A stretch of 64,000 nt of DNA from Spirochaetaceae bacterium (GTDB taxonomy: Bacteria; Spirochaetota; Leptospiria; Leptospirales; Leptonemataceae), in the NCBI GenBank assembly GCA_002729885.1, contig PBUB01000033.1, forward strand, positions 1 to 64,000. Reading direction: 5' to 3'. Within the stretch, counting starts at the first letter, position 1, and the number at the start of each line of letters is the position of its first letter. The notes beneath the pieces are model-generated. The model did no database searches and had not been told where the DNA came from. It worked only from the letters and a program-made list of their open reading frames with translations. A program made the position numbers and the translations under genes. Shown piece by piece: positions 25,967-33,496 of this stretch.

Positions 25967-27301
25967 CTATCCTTTGCCGGCTGCGGAGATCAGAGCATTC
26001 CACACAGGAGCAAAGGGAGGAGCATAGGCGAAGTCCATCCAGGCCACTTCATCTGCCCGGGCTCCCATATTCACCAGTGCCGAGGCCGCATCTATAAGAC
26101 CGTAAGAGTCCAGAGGACCGAACATGGCTGCGCCCAGAATTGTGCCATCTTTCCTGTCCAGAAGAAGGGTCATCTTAACTTTGTCGGAGCCCGGATAGTA
26201 GCCAGCCCGGCTGGGTCTCATGGCGCTGGCTTCCTCAAAATCGTAGCCTGCCTCCTTAGCTTCTTTCTGCGAAAGGCCGGTTAATGCATAGGCACGGTCA
26301 AAGAATTTGAATACCTGGGTACCTACGATGCCGGGAAAAGCGATGCGATCTCCGCTCATATTCATACCTGCGATTCGCCCCTGCTTGTTGGCTGTATGTC
26401 CCAGAGGATAGTAAACTGCCTTCTTTAAAATCTTGTGATATACCAGAGCGCAATCTCCCCCGGCATAGACGTCTGCTACATTGGTAGCACCATATTGATC
26501 CACCACAATTGCTCCTTTCTGCATTTCGATACCGGAGCCTTCGAGGAATCCGGTGGCTGGTTTGACGCCCACAGCCACCAGTAGTAGATCAAAAGTGGCA
26601 TTACCCGCTTCTGTTCCTATCTCAATTCCCTTTCCTGTGTCCTTTACAGATTTGACAGCGGTATTCGAAAGAAATTCAATCTGATGTTGCTGCATCTGCG
26701 AGACAATGGACTTCGACAGGCTTTCCGGCAACCTGGGCACCGGACGATCCAGAGCTTCATAAATGGTGACTTCCAGGCCCATTTCGCGAAAGCTTTCCGC
26801 AGCTTCCAGGCCTATGTAACCTGCACCAATTATGGCTGCCCTGCGAGGCTTTTCTCTTTTAATAAATTCATGTATGGCTCGACCATCCGGCACCGTTTTT
26901 AGTTCGAAGATTCGGGAGGAGCTGTAATCGATGAAAGGAAGCCTTATCGCAGGGGCTCCGGTGCCTAACATCAGTTTTTCATATCCAATCTCCTTCTCAC
27001 CGTTGGGTGTGCGAACCAGGACCACCTTCTTTTCTGTATTTACCGAGATCGCTTCATGATTCAGGAGCACATCGGACTTTGTTTTCTGGCCAAAGGTTGG
27101 ACCATCGAAATGTATCAAATCATCAAAGGACTTCACATTTTCGCTGATCGCATAGGGAAGACCACAGGCACCGTAGGAAATAATTTCAGTTTTCTCCAGG
27201 ATTCCTATTGTGCCATCCTTGTCGTTTCTTCGAATCTGACCTACTGCGGAATTCCCCGCAGCATCCGCTCCAATAATGAGATATTTATAACTGTCATTCA
27301 T
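25967..27301 (-). CDS. FAD-dependent pyridine nucleotide-disulfide reductase (CoA-disulfide reductase/NADH oxidase type)
   Basis: This 444-residue flavoprotein has the CoADR/Nox subclass architecture: N-terminal FAD-binding GADAAGNSAV (11-20), a single redox Cys46 in SYGACGLPYAISE, an NAD(P)H-binding GAGYIGLEAAESF, VYAGGDCALVYH as the second FAD motif, and a C-terminal dimerisation domain with AYAPPFAPVWN. A single active-site Cys separates it from glutathione reductases. It could reduce CoA disulfide or oxygen, or act on persulfides. The upstream 300 bp hold tandem repeats and no gene. Confidence 0.87.
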   Translation of the reverse strand: MNDSYKYLIIGADAAGNSAVGQIRRNDKDGTIGILEKTEIISYGACGLPYAISENVKSFDDLIHFDGPTFGQKTKSDVLLNHEAISVNTEKKVVLVRTPNGEKEIGYEKLMLGTGAPAIRLPFIDYSSSRIFELKTVPDGRAIHEFIKREKPRRAAIIGAGYIGLEAAESFREMGLEVTIYEALDRPVPRLPESLSKSIVSQMQQHQIEFLSNTAVKSVKDTGKGIEIGTEAGNATFDLLLVAVGVKPATGFLEGSGIEMQKGAIVVDQYGATNVADVYAGGDCALVYHKILKKAVYYPLGHTANKQGRIAGMNMSGDRIAFPGIVGTQVFKFFDRAYALTGLSQKEAKEAGYDFEEASAMRPSRAGYYPGSDKVKMTLLLDRKDGTILGAAMFGPLDSYGLIDAASALVNMGARADEVAWMDFAYAPPFAPVWNALISAAGKG

Positions 27302-27611
27302 ATCATAGGATTCGGGAGTAGGGTATAGAAGTCACGATTTTTTGTGAACATTTTTCAAAATCCTGCGGGAAGTCGGACCTGCGGGAAGTCGGACCTGCGT
27401 GGATGTAGGAGGAATTGAAGATTACTTAAGTCTCAAAGTGTGAACTGAGATCTCAGAATCGGAAAATCTAAAAGTGTGGACAGGCTTCAGTGATGGAACC
27501 TCGCTGCTCAACGGTGGTAGCTTTGGAAAATGCTGGTAGATCCTGGGTTTCAGATGTTGAAGTCTGGAATGCGAAAGCAGATGCTGGAAAGCGTCATCGG
27601 TGGAGCGTATT
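27302..27611. repeat. Intergenic region with 16-bp tandem repeat
   Basis: No gene is supported. CTGCGGGAAGTCGGAC is repeated perfectly in tandem at 27363-27378 and 27379-27394, followed by a partial third copy CTGCG. The rest holds no clear structure. It sits between divergent genes and could be a regulator site or a simple expansion. Confidence 0.5.
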
Positions 27612-28085
27612 ATGGAAGGTCTATCGGATCTGGAGCTAGTAGAGCGTCCTGGTTTTTCTCTGGTGTATATTGAAGCTCGGGGACCATTTGAAACCGAATG
27701 TCCTCGCGCATGGAAGGAGTTCTGGGAATCCGCTGGATCTCTGGATCGCAGCCATATCCAGGCTGTGCTGGCTCTTTCGCGAATGGATGAATCACGGGAT
27801 GGGGACGATCGATTCCACTATCAAGCCGGGGTTCAAATGCAAAGCTTCCCTGATCCGCTGCCAGAACCCTTAAAGCAGCGACAGGCGGCCGGAGGAAGGT
27901 TTGCTCGCTTTGTGCTTCAGGGGCCCTACGAAAATCTGGCAGGCGCCTACCCCAGGGCTTTTCAGCTGGTTGCTGAAAGAGGGCTTGAAATCCGCGATGA
28001 ATTTTGCCTGGAGATCTATTTGAATGACCCCACCGAGACTCCCGTCTCGGATTTGCTTACGGAGATTCTAATTCCGGTCAATTAG
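27612..28085 (+). CDS. GyrI-like small-molecule-binding protein
   Basis: The 157-residue protein corresponds to the GyrI-like/AraC effector-binding (SOUL-like) domain alone, without an HTH. The elements are LVERPGFSLVYIEARGPF at the start, YQAGVQMQSFPDPLP in the middle, GGRFARFVLQGPYENLAGAYPRAFQ typical of the second repeat, and the acidic end DEFCLEIYLNDPTETP. Stand-alone members bind hydrophobic or cationic small molecules and some inhibit gyrase; here the ligand is unknown. The ATG at 27612 follows GGTGGAGCG, so it is preferred to the upstream in-frame start at 27600. Confidence 0.8.
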   Translation: MEGLSDLELVERPGFSLVYIEARGPFETECPRAWKEFWESAGSLDRSHIQAVLALSRMDESRDGDDRFHYQAGVQMQSFPDPLPEPLKQRQAAGGRFARFVLQGPYENLAGAYPRAFQLVAERGLEIRDEFCLEIYLNDPTETPVSDLLTEILIPVN

Positions 28086-28191
28086 AGTTTCCTACGCTCA
28101 GTTTTTTAAATCGTGGCGGGCAAAGCCCATCCAGCTCCGGCAAAATACGAATGCGGCGACTCCCGGAATTGCGGAGATATCTGAATATTTC

Positions 28192-28281
28192 GCGAGCCAT
28201 AAGAACCTGGCGAGCCTGATGCCTTTAGCGGACCATAAGAAGCTAGCGAGCCTGTTGCATTCAGCGAACCCTGGAACGCTA
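28192..28281. repeat. Imperfect 36-bp tandem repeats
   Basis: Two units of 36 bp, 28210-28245 and 28246-28281, each begin GCGAGCCTG and end GCTA. An 18-bp partial unit (28192-28209) precedes them. As 36 is a multiple of three, the minus-strand frame 28106-28414 reads as a 12-residue repeat (GSLASYG/GSPGSYG), but that frame lacks other support and overlaps a divergent gene. The 313-bp gap 28086-28398 is otherwise featureless. Confidence 0.55.
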
Positions 28282-28398
28282 GCCGGCCCGGCGGATTCAT
28301 TTGAAAGCCAGGCCCATTTTGTCGAACTCGGATAGGGTTGATAATTTGTGCAATGGCTTCCGGTTTGACATCTTCGCGGTAGATAATATAAGTCGCCT

Positions 28399-29049
28399 GT
28401 GAGATTCTTTTCATCCATTCCCGGTCTACATTTCCCTGATCTTTCTTCTCTTACTAAGGGGGCCTCGCGCTCCCCCGTTTCTATCGCTCTCCTGTGTCTG
28501 CTTACGGCCGCCTGCAGTTCCCTTCGCTCGCATTATTCTATGGTTCCTGTGCAGGAAACAGGCTGGCAGATTATCAGTGATAGAGCAGTATTTCGAGATG
28601 GCGCCGATGAAATTCAGGTTTACGTTCCTCTTTCCGGTAGCTGGCAGCACAGTATGGGGCCCTGTCTGTTGCCGGTCCTTCCGGTGACACGGGATTTTCC
28701 CCGTCCCCTGGAAGTCTGGGTTGATATCAAATCCAGCAATGCAGAAAGAATCGAACTCGAAGGAAGTGATTGGCTGGCTACTCTTCGCGCCCAGGAGTTT
28801 GGAGAAACCTTTCCGGATGACTATGAGATCAAGTCCCGGGTGGCTTCCCTGACCCGGGAGAAGCTGTCAGAGGATGAGTCACGATACCGACTTACATTTA
28901 GCCAATTCGATAATGAGTTCGAGGATTTCTCCGTACAGGGCGCTCTGAAAGTAAACGGAAAGAAGTTTGCTGTGCCATCCATTCAATTCGAGCGAGAGTC
29001 CGACCTGGATTACACTCCTTTCACCACTAAAATTCTGGATCTGATTTAG
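28399..29049 (+). CDS. Hypothetical lipoprotein
   Basis: This 216-residue protein is not recognised. A basic and hydrophobic N-terminus leads to LLTAACSS, a good lipobox with Cys39. The rather long pre-lipobox region means the real start may be internal, though no later ATG precedes the hydrophobic stretch. The mature part is beta-rich, with two-sheet-like alternation and repeated acidic residues. The following stem-loop at 29070 suggests a monocistronic unit. It is expected to be anchored in the inner or outer membrane facing the periplasm. Confidence 0.65.
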   Translation: MRFFSSIPGLHFPDLSSLTKGASRSPVSIALLCLLTAACSSLRSHYSMVPVQETGWQIISDRAVFRDGADEIQVYVPLSGSWQHSMGPCLLPVLPVTRDFPRPLEVWVDIKSSNAERIELEGSDWLATLRAQEFGETFPDDYEIKSRVASLTREKLSEDESRYRLTFSQFDNEFEDFSVQGALKVNGKKFAVPSIQFERESDLDYTPFTTKILDLI

Positions 29050-29069
29050 GGAGTAGCCCTTCAAGATCA

Positions 29070-29104
29070 AACCTGACTGAAGCGCAAAGCACTTCTGTCA
29101 GGTT
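29070..29104. terminator. Bidirectional terminator-like hairpin
   Basis: AACCTGAC (29070-29077) pairs with GTCAGGTT (29097-29104), and the inner arms GAAG and CTTC extend the stem. It lies 20 bp after the lipoprotein stop and 57 bp from the end of the convergent sterol-desaturase-like gene. Confidence 0.6.
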
Positions 29105-29160
29105 ATTCTACCGTTCAATCTTCGGAGGTATACTCTGGAAAATCAGAATAGATAGCGTGA

Positions 29161-30081
29161 TCAGGCGGCCAGACCGGGATTTTCGCAGCAATCCGTACGG
29201 CGAAACGGATACAATAGCTGCTCTTTTAACGATTCCAGTGGAAAATCTGTTTCATCACTGAGGCCTACTTCGCTGCTTTCCTGTCTTCGCCGGGGTAATC
29301 GATAGGATCCCAGGACCAAATCCCAGAATATTAAGAGTCCACTTGAGAAATTATGGTTTGCGAAATCTAGATTTCTATTGTGGTGCCAGCGATGGAGCTG
29401 CCCCGAGTTAAAGATTAGATTAAATGGTCCCAGTCTTAGATCGGCGTTCAAATGATTTACTATGGACATGAAGTTGTTGAGCACTCCTGTCATAAAAACG
29501 ACTTCAGGGTCAAAGCCCAGAATCAGCAGGGGAACCAGTCCAGAAGCAGTGTTCCAGGCAGTGTTTACTGGATGCAGTCGCAGAGCATTGAACCAGTAAA
29601 CGCTTCGCGGAGCATGATGAATACTATGAGCTCTCCACAGAAAACCATCCTGCTCATGGGAAAGCCTGTGCAAAACATAGGGCAAAAACCCTGAAGCGAT
29701 CAAAGCCAGAGGTAACTGCAATGCAAAGCTCCAGGAGGATATGTTCATACCTGGTATCTCGATTTTAGAAATAGTCCAGGATATAAGAACGCCCAGGGCC
29801 GGCCCTACCAGCAGAGTTGCAAGATTAAACGCTGTATTTAGCTTAAACGCTCCGGGCTCTATCCAACGATCTATTTCATAGGGAATGATTCTTTCTAGAA
29901 ACCATCCTGTCATCACTACTGCAAGTAGTCCCGGATACGCTAACAGTGCTGAGTCATAGCCAAGGGCTATTCCCATGATTCCCAGTAATACAGGAAATCC
30001 TATGTACCTCAGAACTTTCTTCTGCAGCGATTCAACCGGCCTGCTTTCGCAGGCGTTTCTCTTTATCTTTTGATTTTCCAT
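29161..30081 (-). CDS. Sterol desaturase/fatty acid hydroxylase superfamily membrane protein
   Basis: The 306-residue di-iron membrane protein has His clusters of the superfamily: HRLSH, HSIHH and RLHP in the middle, then HRWHHN and NHNF near the C-terminus, flanked by four or five hydrophobic segments. Members hydroxylate or desaturate sterols, carotenoids or fatty acyl chains; in a bacterium without an evident sterol pathway, a lipid or ether-lipid substrate is more likely. AGGAGGATCC precedes the ATG at 30081. A copy of the ArsR operator lies 144 bp upstream, so the adjacent ArsR regulator probably controls it. Confidence 0.85.
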   Translation of the reverse strand: MENQKIKRNACESRPVESLQKKVLRYIGFPVLLGIMGIALGYDSALLAYPGLLAVVMTGWFLERIIPYEIDRWIEPGAFKLNTAFNLATLLVGPALGVLISWTISKIEIPGMNISSWSFALQLPLALIASGFLPYVLHRLSHEQDGFLWRAHSIHHAPRSVYWFNALRLHPVNTAWNTASGLVPLLILGFDPEVVFMTGVLNNFMSIVNHLNADLRLGPFNLIFNSGQLHRWHHNRNLDFANHNFSSGLLIFWDLVLGSYRLPRRRQESSEVGLSDETDFPLESLKEQLLYPFRRTDCCENPGLAA

Positions 30082-30224
30082 TGTCTTGGATCCTCCTGAT
30101 CATCCAATCTGTAATCCTGGCTTCAGGCAGCTGACCATTCCTGGAATCTGTGGTTTCCCCTGGCTGCACCTTCAAGCCTTCGCATTTACTCGGGCCAAAA
30201 GATGGCCTTTCATCGCTCTGTTCC

Positions 30225-30248
30225 ATCGTTATATCGGAAAATAACGAT
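30225..30248. promoter_or_regulatory. ArsR operator, copy upstream of sterol-desaturase-like gene
   Basis: ATCGTTAT-ATCGGAAA-ATAACGAT is a perfect 8-bp inverted repeat with an 8-bp spacer. It differs from the copy at the arsR start (30603-30626) at only two positions of 24. An ATG (30224-30226, minus strand) overlaps its left edge and opens a 64-codon frame ending at 30032, which overlaps the downstream gene; I do not claim that frame as a gene. Confidence 0.8.
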
Positions 30249-30290
30249 GTATTGACCAGCCCACTGAAGCCTGCAAATCGCTACTCTAAT

Positions 30291-30602
30291 TCAAGGACAA
30301 CAGTTCTCCAGGTAACTGGAAAGCCGTCTTAATGCGCCTTGAATGGATTGCCGGTCCGGGAGATAATATACTTCCTTTCCTCTTTTTTCTCTATTCAGTA
30401 GCCCGCCCCGATAGAGCGCCGTAAGATGGGCTGAAACAGTGGATTGTCCCAATCCGGAATAGCTCACCAGCTCGTTGACGGTCCTTTCTCTGCCATCCAG
30501 AAAAGCCAGAAGAAGCTTCTGTCTGGTGCGGCTTGCTATGGCCTCAAGAAAGTCCTGAAGTTGCTGATCGGGCAGGGCCGGCTTTTTCGGTAACCGAGTC
30601 AT
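30291..30602 (-). CDS. ArsR-family regulator controlling lipid-modifying gene
   Basis: The 103-residue winged-helix repressor has core residues around 20-80: SRTRQKLLLAFLDGRERTVNELVSYSGL, then QSTVSAHLTALYRGGLL as the recognition helix and EKRGKEVYYL as the wing. The ArsR metal-site ELCxCx motif is absent (the region reads TVNELVSYS), and the only Cys residues are the C-terminal CC, so it may sense something other than a metal through the usual alpha3 site. The ATG at 30602 abuts its own operator (30603-30626), and the upstream in-frame start would be encoded by that operator. It faces away from the lipoprotein gene at 30724. Confidence 0.85.
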   Translation of the reverse strand: MTRLPKKPALPDQQLQDFLEAIASRTRQKLLLAFLDGRERTVNELVSYSGLGQSTVSAHLTALYRGGLLNREKRGKEVYYLPDRQSIQGALRRLSSYLENCCP

Positions 30603-30645
30603 ATTGTTATATCGCAAAATAACGATATAATGGAGGGCAGGGCAA
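30603..30645 (-). promoter_or_regulatory. arsR promoter and operator, copy 1
   Basis: The operator ATTGTTAT-ATCGCAAA-ATAACGAT occupies 30603-30626. On the minus strand TTGCCC (30640-30645) and TTATTT (30617-30622) form a possible promoter with a 17-bp spacer, the -10 lying inside the operator. Transcription would begin less than 10 nt before the ATG, so the mRNA is almost leaderless and strongly autorepressible. Confidence 0.7.
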
Positions 30646-30723
30646 GTCATTTTTCCCGGTCCCGTTGTGGGTTGGAGCGGGAAAACTCCTTGCTCATCCT
30701 CAGAACCGGGTTATTGTTCGAAT

Positions 30724-31104
30724 ATGCGATTTCGAAGTGTCACAGTCCTTTCCGTGTTATTCTCCCTGTTGATGTTAAGTGTTACCTGCGGTACTGAATC
30801 TGGCCAACAAAGTTCCGACGATAGCCTCCCGGAGCCGTGGAAATCGTTAAATCTGGACATCGATGGAGCCGAGGTGGTTCGTGCCAGTTCCGGGGAGCTT
30901 CAACTGGTCTTTCCATTTATAAAACCGGAACAAATGAACCTTCCCTATGCCATGATTCTGGATGGGATGAAGAAATCCGGCTGGGAAGTGATCGAGCAGG
31001 ATTACGGAAAATCGGGAAAGGTTCAGGCCCCCGGCGGTAAAAAATACGGAATGGAAGTGTTCGCACAGGACCGCCGTGTAGTGGCCACAATCTGGGCACT
31101 ATAA
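30724..31104 (+). CDS. Small hypothetical lipoprotein
   Basis: This 126-residue protein starting at MRFRSVTVLSVLFSLLMLSVTCG has a textbook signal with lipobox LSVTC (Cys22). The mature part of about 100 residues is soluble, with a pattern such as VVRASSGELQLVFPF and DGMKKSGWEVIEQDYGKSGK that suggests a small alpha/beta fold. No function is recognised. The 57 bp upstream in the same frame give no better start. It is followed after 8 bp by the patatin-like gene, so the two are probably cotranscribed. Confidence 0.65.
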   Translation: MRFRSVTVLSVLFSLLMLSVTCGTESGQQSSDDSLPEPWKSLNLDIDGAEVVRASSGELQLVFPFIKPEQMNLPYAMILDGMKKSGWEVIEQDYGKSGKVQAPGGKKYGMEVFAQDRRVVATIWAL

Positions 31105-31112
31105 GGAAACCC

Positions 31113-32063
31113 ATGGGTTTTCGCTGGCTTCGCTTCTTTCGCAGAGGGCATACGGCTCTCTGTCTTAACTCCTCCTACTTCGGATTCTATGCCCATGCGG
31201 GTTTTCTCCAGGGACTGAAGGAGCTGCAGTTGCATCCGGAGCATGTTTCCGGCGCTTCTGCCGGTGCTATCGTGGCCGGTCTCTATGCTGCCGGAATGCA
31301 GCCAGAAGAAATTGCAAAGGAGTTTCTCAATCCCAGGTTATCCCGGGTTTTTATGGAATGGCAGGCTTCCTACCGTATGCCCGCTCTGATGTTAAACAGA
31401 AAGGGTGTAACCGGGGCCTTCGATGGACGTAAGGTTCAGGCCCTGCTGAAAGAATTCATTGGTGATCGCAGGATTGAGGACTGTGAGCATCCTACCCTGG
31501 CGCTGTCAGTAGCCAATCTGACCGCAGGTCGTACGGAGACTGCGCGAAATGGTCTAATCCGAGAATACATTATGGCAAGCTGCGCCATGCCAGGACTGTT
31601 CCAGGCGCAGAAGATAAACGGTGATCTTTACTGGGATGGAGGCATTGCCGATCCTATTCCATTTGAGCACTGGCTGGAGAACGATAGAATTCGCAGGATC
31701 ATTGTGCATCAGGTAATTCCCATTGCGACGGGGCGAAAGAAATATAGAAAGGACGAATATCTTCGTGGGCGAAGCGACAGCGCTCCGCGACAGGTACCGG
31801 ATAACCAGCTCGTGTATCGAAGCGGAAGTGATGAGTCACCGGAAAAGTTTAGCTTTCTCAGCGCTCTGGAAAGATCCCATGAAATCATTTCGGATGAATT
31901 GATTCGGCTTCGATTAGAAATGGCACGATCCAGAGGAGTGAAAGTCCTCTGGTTTCGCACGGAAACACCCAGGCTTGGTCCACATAAGATGCACCGGGGG
32001 GGCATTAACTTTGAACTGGGTCGTAAGGTTGCACTGGACAACGCGTCCGTTATCAAGCCGTAA
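31113..32063 (+). CDS. Patatin-like phospholipase family protein with altered oxyanion loop
   Basis: The 316-residue patatin-fold lipid acyl hydrolase has a nucleophile elbow GASAG (47-51, Ser49) and WDGGIADP with Asp175, which together form the Ser-Asp dyad. The usual glycine-rich oxyanion loop near residue 20 (GGGxxG) reads NSSYFG, so the oxyanion hole may be altered or activity reduced. SCAMPGLFQ is typical of the family. The last 100 residues are basic and variable. It probably acts on phospholipids at the inner membrane. It lies in an operon-like arrangement with the small lipoprotein upstream. Confidence 0.85.
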   Translation: MGFRWLRFFRRGHTALCLNSSYFGFYAHAGFLQGLKELQLHPEHVSGASAGAIVAGLYAAGMQPEEIAKEFLNPRLSRVFMEWQASYRMPALMLNRKGVTGAFDGRKVQALLKEFIGDRRIEDCEHPTLALSVANLTAGRTETARNGLIREYIMASCAMPGLFQAQKINGDLYWDGGIADPIPFEHWLENDRIRRIIVHQVIPIATGRKKYRKDEYLRGRSDSAPRQVPDNQLVYRSGSDESPEKFSFLSALERSHEIISDELIRLRLEMARSRGVKVLWFRTETPRLGPHKMHRGGINFELGRKVALDNASVIKP

Positions 32064-32120
32064 GACTGCAGATGGGTCCCCGAAGCTCTAAAGAGGGATC
32101 ACAGGTGTATTCTGTCAGAG

Positions 32121-32579
32121 TTACCTCATCGGTGGATAGTAGGTGCCCTTTTCATTACAGCTCCGTTGTTCTTTATGGTCTGGCGGGGCACCGTAGTAGA
32201 TGTCCATCTGGACCAGAGTTCCATCCGGAGCGCCGCCCGGTTGCACCGGATCCAGGAGGCATCGTCCATATCGCGGGCGGTCCTGACAGTGAGATTCTCC
32301 CTGGTCTATCTGGACTAGCCGGCAGGAACCTCTCCTTACCATCAAAACAAGCATGGTAGCTGCATCCACTACATCAGGACTATAGAGCTGTGCGCAAAAC
32401 CCTTCAGGAAATTCGCAGCTGCCGGCAAACTTATAGCTTTTCGATATTCCTTTCTGGAGCTCAATGGGGATTCCAGGAACGTCTTTGTCTGCCGACGTCT
32501 GTGCCTGGTTGCCAGGGGTTGTCGGACTTGCACATTGCAGAAGAATTGGGAATAATAAAGTAAGGTAGTGAAGCCGCAT
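32121..32579 (-). CDS. Hypothetical Cys-rich lipoprotein
   Basis: The 152-residue protein has signal MRLHYLTLLFPILLQC with a lipobox Cys at 16. The mature part holds seven further Cys (for example SCEF, GFCAQ, GSCRL, SHCQD, GRCLL and SCNEK), which suggests several disulfides in a small periplasmic or surface protein. No family is recognised. It is convergent with the patatin-like gene and separated from the flavin reductase gene by about 115 bp. Confidence 0.65.
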   Translation of the reverse strand: MRLHYLTLLFPILLQCASPTTPGNQAQTSADKDVPGIPIELQKGISKSYKFAGSCEFPEGFCAQLYSPDVVDAATMLVLMVRRGSCRLVQIDQGESHCQDRPRYGRCLLDPVQPGGAPDGTLVQMDIYYGAPPDHKEQRSCNEKGTYYPPMR

Positions 32580-32693
32580 CAGGCCAGCTTATCGTTCCCC
32601 GCTGATCTGACCAGTATACTTTTTATCTGTTGTTCTCGATGAACTGTAATTTCGGAGGGTGACTTTAAAATTTATCGTTCTTATTCTAATTGC

Positions 32694-33308
32694 ATGAAGG
32701 TTAAGTTGATCGAATCTGAACTGGCTCGCCTGGGAAAGGTACCCAGGCTTAATCTGGTAAACTCACTTTCTGGTTATAAAAGCGCCAATCTGATTGCCAC
32801 AGCCAACTCAAAGGGACAGACGAACCTCGCTATATTCAGCTCCGTAATTCACCTCGGAAGCGATCCGGCACTGCTGGGCTTCATACTCAGGCCCACCACC
32901 GTTTCGCGACATACCTACGATAACATTCGAGATACCAGCGATTATACAATAAACCATATTCATGAAGATATGATAGAATCCGCACATCAGACATCCGGTA
33001 AGTATCCGGCTGGCCATTCTGAGTTTGAAGCAACAGGACTTACTCCAGAGCCCTGGCAAGATCATCGTGCACCTTTTGTTGCAGAAAGTAAAATTCAGAT
33101 CGGCTTGCGATTCGAAGAAGAACACCTGTTAGAGGCCAATCGCACTCGTTTGATTGTAGGACGAATCCTGGAGATACGGTTTCCTTCCGAGATTCAGGAT
33201 CCTGATGGCACTCTTGACCTTTCCAGGGCAAAAGTAGTTACAATTAGCGGAGCAGACACTTACAGTCTACCGGCTACAATTCGTCGGATGCCCTATGTTC
33301 GTTTGTAA
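32694..33308 (+). CDS. Flavin reductase-like (split-barrel FMN-binding) protein
   Basis: The 204-residue protein has the flavoredoxin/flavin-reductase split-barrel fold. Around residues 30-70, NLIATANSKGQTNLAIFSSV followed by PALLGFILRPTTVSRHTYDNI gives the FMN-phosphate contacts, and DYTINHIHEDMIESAH is the usual substrate-side segment. Members reduce FMN with NAD(P)H or carry FMN as a redox protein. It lies upstream of an LLM-class flavin monooxygenase on the same strand, suggesting a two-component system, though the gap is 188 bp. Confidence 0.82.
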   Translation: MKVKLIESELARLGKVPRLNLVNSLSGYKSANLIATANSKGQTNLAIFSSVIHLGSDPALLGFILRPTTVSRHTYDNIRDTSDYTINHIHEDMIESAHQTSGKYPAGHSEFEATGLTPEPWQDHRAPFVAESKIQIGLRFEEEHLLEANRTRLIVGRILEIRFPSEIQDPDGTLDLSRAKVVTISGADTYSLPATIRRMPYVRL

Positions 33309-33496
33309 GACTATTTCCATTCTCCATCCATGATCTTTCGATTGCCTCGGGGCTCCGCAGACGTTTTCTTGAGATAGAGCATCCTTATTTCGCCCGGTGG
33401 TATTTGCGCCAGTGGATGCGCGAAAAGCCCTGGAAGTGCATTGAACCATAGAGGCTTCGGTAAAAGATTCAAAAGAGTATTCAGTAGACCACAATT

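Noticed and set aside
28106-28414. Minus-strand frame with 12-residue repeats
   Set aside because: Repeats explain the open frame, it overlaps the divergent lipoprotein start and has no ribosome site; kept only as a finding.
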